Source of the DNA: Dehalococcoidales bacterium
Lineage (GTDB): Bacteria; Chloroflexota; Dehalococcoidia; Dehalococcoidales; UBA5627
Length of the DNA stretch: 8,484 bases
NCBI GenBank assembly: GCA_012520835.1
Contig: JAAYNN010000069.1
Coordinates: 1-8,484, forward strand
Direction: 5' to 3'
Part shown: positions 6,138 to 8,484 of the stretch, piece after piece
Numbering within the stretch: the stretch's first letter is position 1
Layout: each line of letters starts with the position of its first letter
Made by a program: the position numbers and the translations under genes
Notes under the pieces: generated by a model
What the model was told of the DNA's origin: nothing
Databases searched by the model: none
Seen by the model: only the letters and a program-made list of their open reading frames with translations

Positions 6138-6799
6138 TATTTATTTTTACAGGTTTTCTTGCGAAGAGCCTGAATTATCCTCTGTGTTATTTCCCCGACT
6201 GCCCCTTCTCCGTCAACCTCAATCAATCTGCCCGAGTTTCTATAATATGATATCAGGGGCGCGGTCTCGCTAAAATAGACCTTGAGCCGGTTTTTAATCG
6301 TTTCCAGGTTGTCATCCGGCCGCTGATACAATTCCCCGCCGCACCTGGCACACTTTTTCTGTTCTTCAGTCAAAGCACCCTGAATACTGTAGGGAGACTG
6401 GCAGCTGCGGCATACCCAGCGACCGCTCAAGCGCCGTATCAGTTCCTTCTCTTCTACTTTTATATAGACAACACTGTCGATTTTCTGCTTCTTTTTCTTA
6501 AAAGCTTCATCGAGCGCCTCGGCCTGTCCCAGATTTCTGGGAAACCCATCCAGAATCGCTCCCTTGCCGCTTTCCGGAGCAGCCAGCTTGTTTAAAACCA
6601 TCTGCACCGTTATCTCATTGGGGACTAAAGCCCCCTTTGCCATAAATTCCCTGACCTTTTTCCCAAGGTCATCCCCACGCTCTACCGCCTGGCGGAATAA
6701 ATCGCCGGTTGCAATAGATACCAGACCAAATTCCTCTGCAACGCCGGCAGCCTGAGTGCCTTTACCGGCACCGGGAGCTCCAAGGAATATAATATACAA
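6137..6799 (-). CDS. adk: adenylate kinase, zinc-LID type
   Basis: Catalyses ATP + AMP = 2 ADP in the cytoplasm. The 220-residue protein has the P-loop GAPGAGKGT (7-15), the AMP-binding segment TGDLFRQAV (31-39), the DGFPRN motif (84-89), and the long LID. The LID carries Cys130, Cys133, Cys150 and Cys153, a structural zinc site found in many Gram-positive and thermophile enzymes. Asp162-Asp163 and Arg171 follow in RPDDNLETIKNRL. The start is TTG (6797-6799), which gives the typical MYIIFLGAPG N-terminus. No in-frame ATG lies near it and upstream codons offer no other start. AAAGGA abuts the TTG, and GGGTGG lies 9 bases upstream, so the functional Shine-Dalgarno is unclear. It follows secY by 24 bases and overlaps map by one. 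Confidence 0.97.
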   Translation of the reverse strand: MYIIFLGAPGAGKGTQAAGVAEEFGLVSIATGDLFRQAVERGDDLGKKVREFMAKGALVPNEITVQMVLNKLAAPESGKGAILDGFPRNLGQAEALDEAFKKKKQKIDSVVYIKVEEKELIRRLSGRWVCRSCQSPYSIQGALTEEQKKCARCGGELYQRPDDNLETIKNRLKVYFSETAPLISYYRNSGRLIEVDGEGAVGEITQRIIQALRKKTCKNK

Positions 6800-6823
6800 T
6801 CCTTTATTCCACCCTGGTTCCTT

Positions 6824-8128
6824 TTATTTAATAAAGCCTTCATAACGCCGCATGGAAAGCTGCGCTTCCATCTGCTTCATGGTATCAAGCACAACGCCGA
6901 CAACAATCAGCATGCCGAAACTGGATAAAACCAGATTACTGACATCGCTTACCAGACTTACGATGAACGGCATTATCGCCACCACCGCCAAAAAGAGCGC
7001 CCCACCCCAGGTTATACGCTCAATCACCCCTGTCAGATAAGCAGCCGTCTGCTTTCCGGGCCTGATACCCGGCACAAAACCCCCCTGTCTTTGAAGAACA
7101 CCGGGCAGGTCCTGCTGCTGGAATATCACCATGGTATAAAAGAAAGCAAAGACGAATACCAGTATAAAATACAAAGCCCAATATATAATTCCAAGAGGTG
7201 GAGGTGTATTGGAGCTGAATATCTGCACCACCCAATACCAGAAGTTCTGGGCTTCCACATCCTGAAAATAACTGGCAACAATGCCCGGGAACATCACCAG
7301 CGCCATAGCGAAGATAAGAGGTATCATACCGGCGGTATTTACCCTCAGGGGAATATGGCTGGCTCCCGACTGCCGGTACATGCGCCCGCTCTTAAAAACG
7401 CTCTTGGCATACTGTACCGGTATACGCCTGTGCGCTTCGGTGAAGATAACTATCAGTACAGTGGTTGCCAGGCCTACCAGGAAGAAAGTGATTAAACCGG
7501 CCAGCTGCCCTTGTTGTGCCGCCAGTATGGAATCTCCTACCATCTCGGGTAATCCTGCCACAATACCGGCAAAGATAATAATCGAAATACCGTTGCCGAT
7601 GCCGTACTCGGTAATCTGTTCGCCCAGCCATACCAGGAACATCGTTCCGGCTATCATAGTCATAATCATGGCAACAGTTAACAGAGCATCCGCTCTGGCC
7701 ACTGCCCCGGCATTCTGTAAAACAACCAGTTGCCCGTAGCCAGCCAGACCGGCCAGCGGTACTGTCAACCAGTGGGTTATACGATTGATCTTGTTTCTAC
7801 CGGCTTCACCTTCCTGAGCCATAGCTTGCAGTTTGGGAATAACCGGCGTCATTACCGTCATGATAATGGAAGCCGTAATATAAGGATAAACACCCATCGC
7901 GGCGACACTGAAATTTTTCATGGCCCCGCCGCTGAAAAGGTCTATCATGCCCAGTATGGCATTATTTTCAAATAATGCCGCAAGAGCAGCCGAATCTACT
8001 CCGGGGAGAGGAACGTGTGCGATCAGCCTGAATACCACCAGTATGCCGAAGGTAACCAGAAGGCGCCGCCTCAAATCGGGCAGTCTGAAGGCATCGATAG
8101 CTGCCTGCAGAAGCCTTGGCTTAGCCAT
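6824..8128 (-). CDS. secY: protein translocase subunit SecY
   Basis: The pore of the Sec translocon in the cytoplasmic membrane, working with SecE, SecG and SecA or the ribosome. The 434-residue protein has ten predicted hydrophobic spans, roughly at 24-40, 76-93, 119-138, 150-170, 182-196, 212-231, 266-287, 313-336, 374-392 and 395-415. The plug region is near 60-72 (LGMIDLFSGGAMK). The cytoplasmic loop GRMYRQSGASHIPLRVN (248-264) and the FVPGIRPGKQT loop (351-361), whose Arg356 corresponds to the conserved RPG arginine used by SecA, are intact. ATG 8126-8128 follows GAGGTGG. It overlaps the rplO stop by 8 bases, so translation is probably coupled. Confidence 0.98.
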   Translation of the reverse strand: MAKPRLLQAAIDAFRLPDLRRRLLVTFGILVVFRLIAHVPLPGVDSAALAALFENNAILGMIDLFSGGAMKNFSVAAMGVYPYITASIIMTVMTPVIPKLQAMAQEGEAGRNKINRITHWLTVPLAGLAGYGQLVVLQNAGAVARADALLTVAMIMTMIAGTMFLVWLGEQITEYGIGNGISIIIFAGIVAGLPEMVGDSILAAQQGQLAGLITFFLVGLATTVLIVIFTEAHRRIPVQYAKSVFKSGRMYRQSGASHIPLRVNTAGMIPLIFAMALVMFPGIVASYFQDVEAQNFWYWVVQIFSSNTPPPLGIIYWALYFILVFVFAFFYTMVIFQQQDLPGVLQRQGGFVPGIRPGKQTAAYLTGVIERITWGGALFLAVVAIMPFIVSLVSDVSNLVLSSFGMLIVVGVVLDTMKQMEAQLSMRRYEGFIK

Positions 8129-8484
8129 TTGCCACCTCGACCGCCATACCGCCGCAAGCCTCTATCTTGGCTTTGGCAGCCGCCGAGAATTTATCCGCTT
8201 TCACTGTCAGGGGTTGGTTTAAATCCCCACGCGAAAGGATTTTTAGCGGTTTTCTGGTATTTTTAATGATTCCGGCCTCAACCAGTTTATCGGCCGTAAC
8301 CTCGCTGCCGGCCTCGAAAACATTGAGGCTGCCTGTATTGACTACTTCATATTCAACACGAAAGATATTGGTAAAGCCGCGCTTCCTCGGAAGACGCTTA
8401 ATTAAAGGCAACTGGCCGCCTTCGAAACCAGGCCTTACCTTGTTTCCGGCACGTGATTTCTGACCTTTGCAGCCTTTGCCGGAA
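8121..8484 (-). CDS. rplO: 50S ribosomal protein L15 (5' end outside window)
   Basis: L15 binds 23S rRNA in late stages of large-subunit assembly. The reading frame is open to the right edge, so this is the C-terminal 120 residues only. About 30 N-terminal residues are missing compared with the usual 145-150. From the edge it reads SGKGCKGQKSRAGNKVRPGF, then EGGQLPLIKRLPRKRGFTNI, the L15 signature. A TTG at 8409-8411 encodes the Leu of GGQLPLIKRLP and is internal, not a start. The end is VEACGG-like (IEACGGMAVEVANG), again typical. The stop TAA at 8121-8123 lies inside the first codons of secY. rplO before secY is the conserved spc operon order. Confidence 0.96.
   Translation of the reverse strand, partial: SGKGCKGQKSRAGNKVRPGFEGGQLPLIKRLPRKRGFTNIFRVEYEVVNTGSLNVFEAGSEVTADKLVEAGIIKNTRKPLKILSRGDLNQPLTVKADKFSAAAKAKIEACGGMAVEVANG

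Noticed and set aside
7281..7739. 152-residue plus-strand frame opposite secY
   Set aside because: A shadow of the secY reading frame with no family features; other long opposite-strand frames in the cluster are likewise shadows.
8121..8411. L15 as a complete 96-residue gene starting at 8411
   Set aside because: The frame stays open to the window edge and upstream codons encode conserved L15 sequence; the TTG at 8409-8411 is internal.

Overview
The window is a bacterial ribosomal-protein 'spc/alpha' type gene cluster, all on the minus strand, followed by its downstream flank. In transcription order (from high to low coordinates) it carries the 3' part of rplO, then secY, adk, map, infA, rpmJ, rpsM, rpsK, rpsD, rpoA, rplQ, truA, rplM and rpsI. 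Gaps between genes are 35 bases or less. Three junctions overlap: rplO/secY by 8 bases, adk/map by 1 base and truA/rplM by 14 bases. This suggests one long transcript with translational coupling. The promoter must lie beyond the right edge. An intrinsic terminator about 28 bases after the rpsI stop closes the cluster.

The genes form one growth-linked module. There are eight ribosomal proteins (L15, L36, S13, S11, S4, L17, L13, S9), the RNA polymerase alpha subunit, initiation factor IF1, the SecY translocon pore, adenylate kinase, methionine aminopeptidase and the tRNA pseudouridine synthase TruA. SecY receives nascent membrane proteins, Map trims their N-terminal methionine, IF1 and the ribosomal proteins build and start ribosomes, and alpha nucleates RNA polymerase.

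The organism is a bacterium with moderate GC (near 50% in the genes sampled). The gene order with rplQ-truA-rplM-rpsI at the end, zinc-type S4, L36 and Adk, and the style of the proteins fit Chloroflexota (Dehalococcoidia-like) or a Firmicutes-like lineage. This assignment is an inference from memory and is tentative.

The left 465 bases differ. Bases 2-184 are AT-rich (about 27% GC by hand count for bases 1-180) and hold the open 3' end of an unrecognised, lysine-rich, plus-strand gene that converges on the ribosomal cluster. Bases 185-400 hold no convincing gene. They include a segment resembling a short interspersed repeat and a 10-base perfect palindrome.

I found no new biological system here. 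The points worth a second look are modest: non-ATG starts on rpoA, adk, rplM and rpsI, the rplM ribosome-binding site embedded in truA, lack of space for known ribosomal-protein leader regulators, and the left-flank composition break and repeat.
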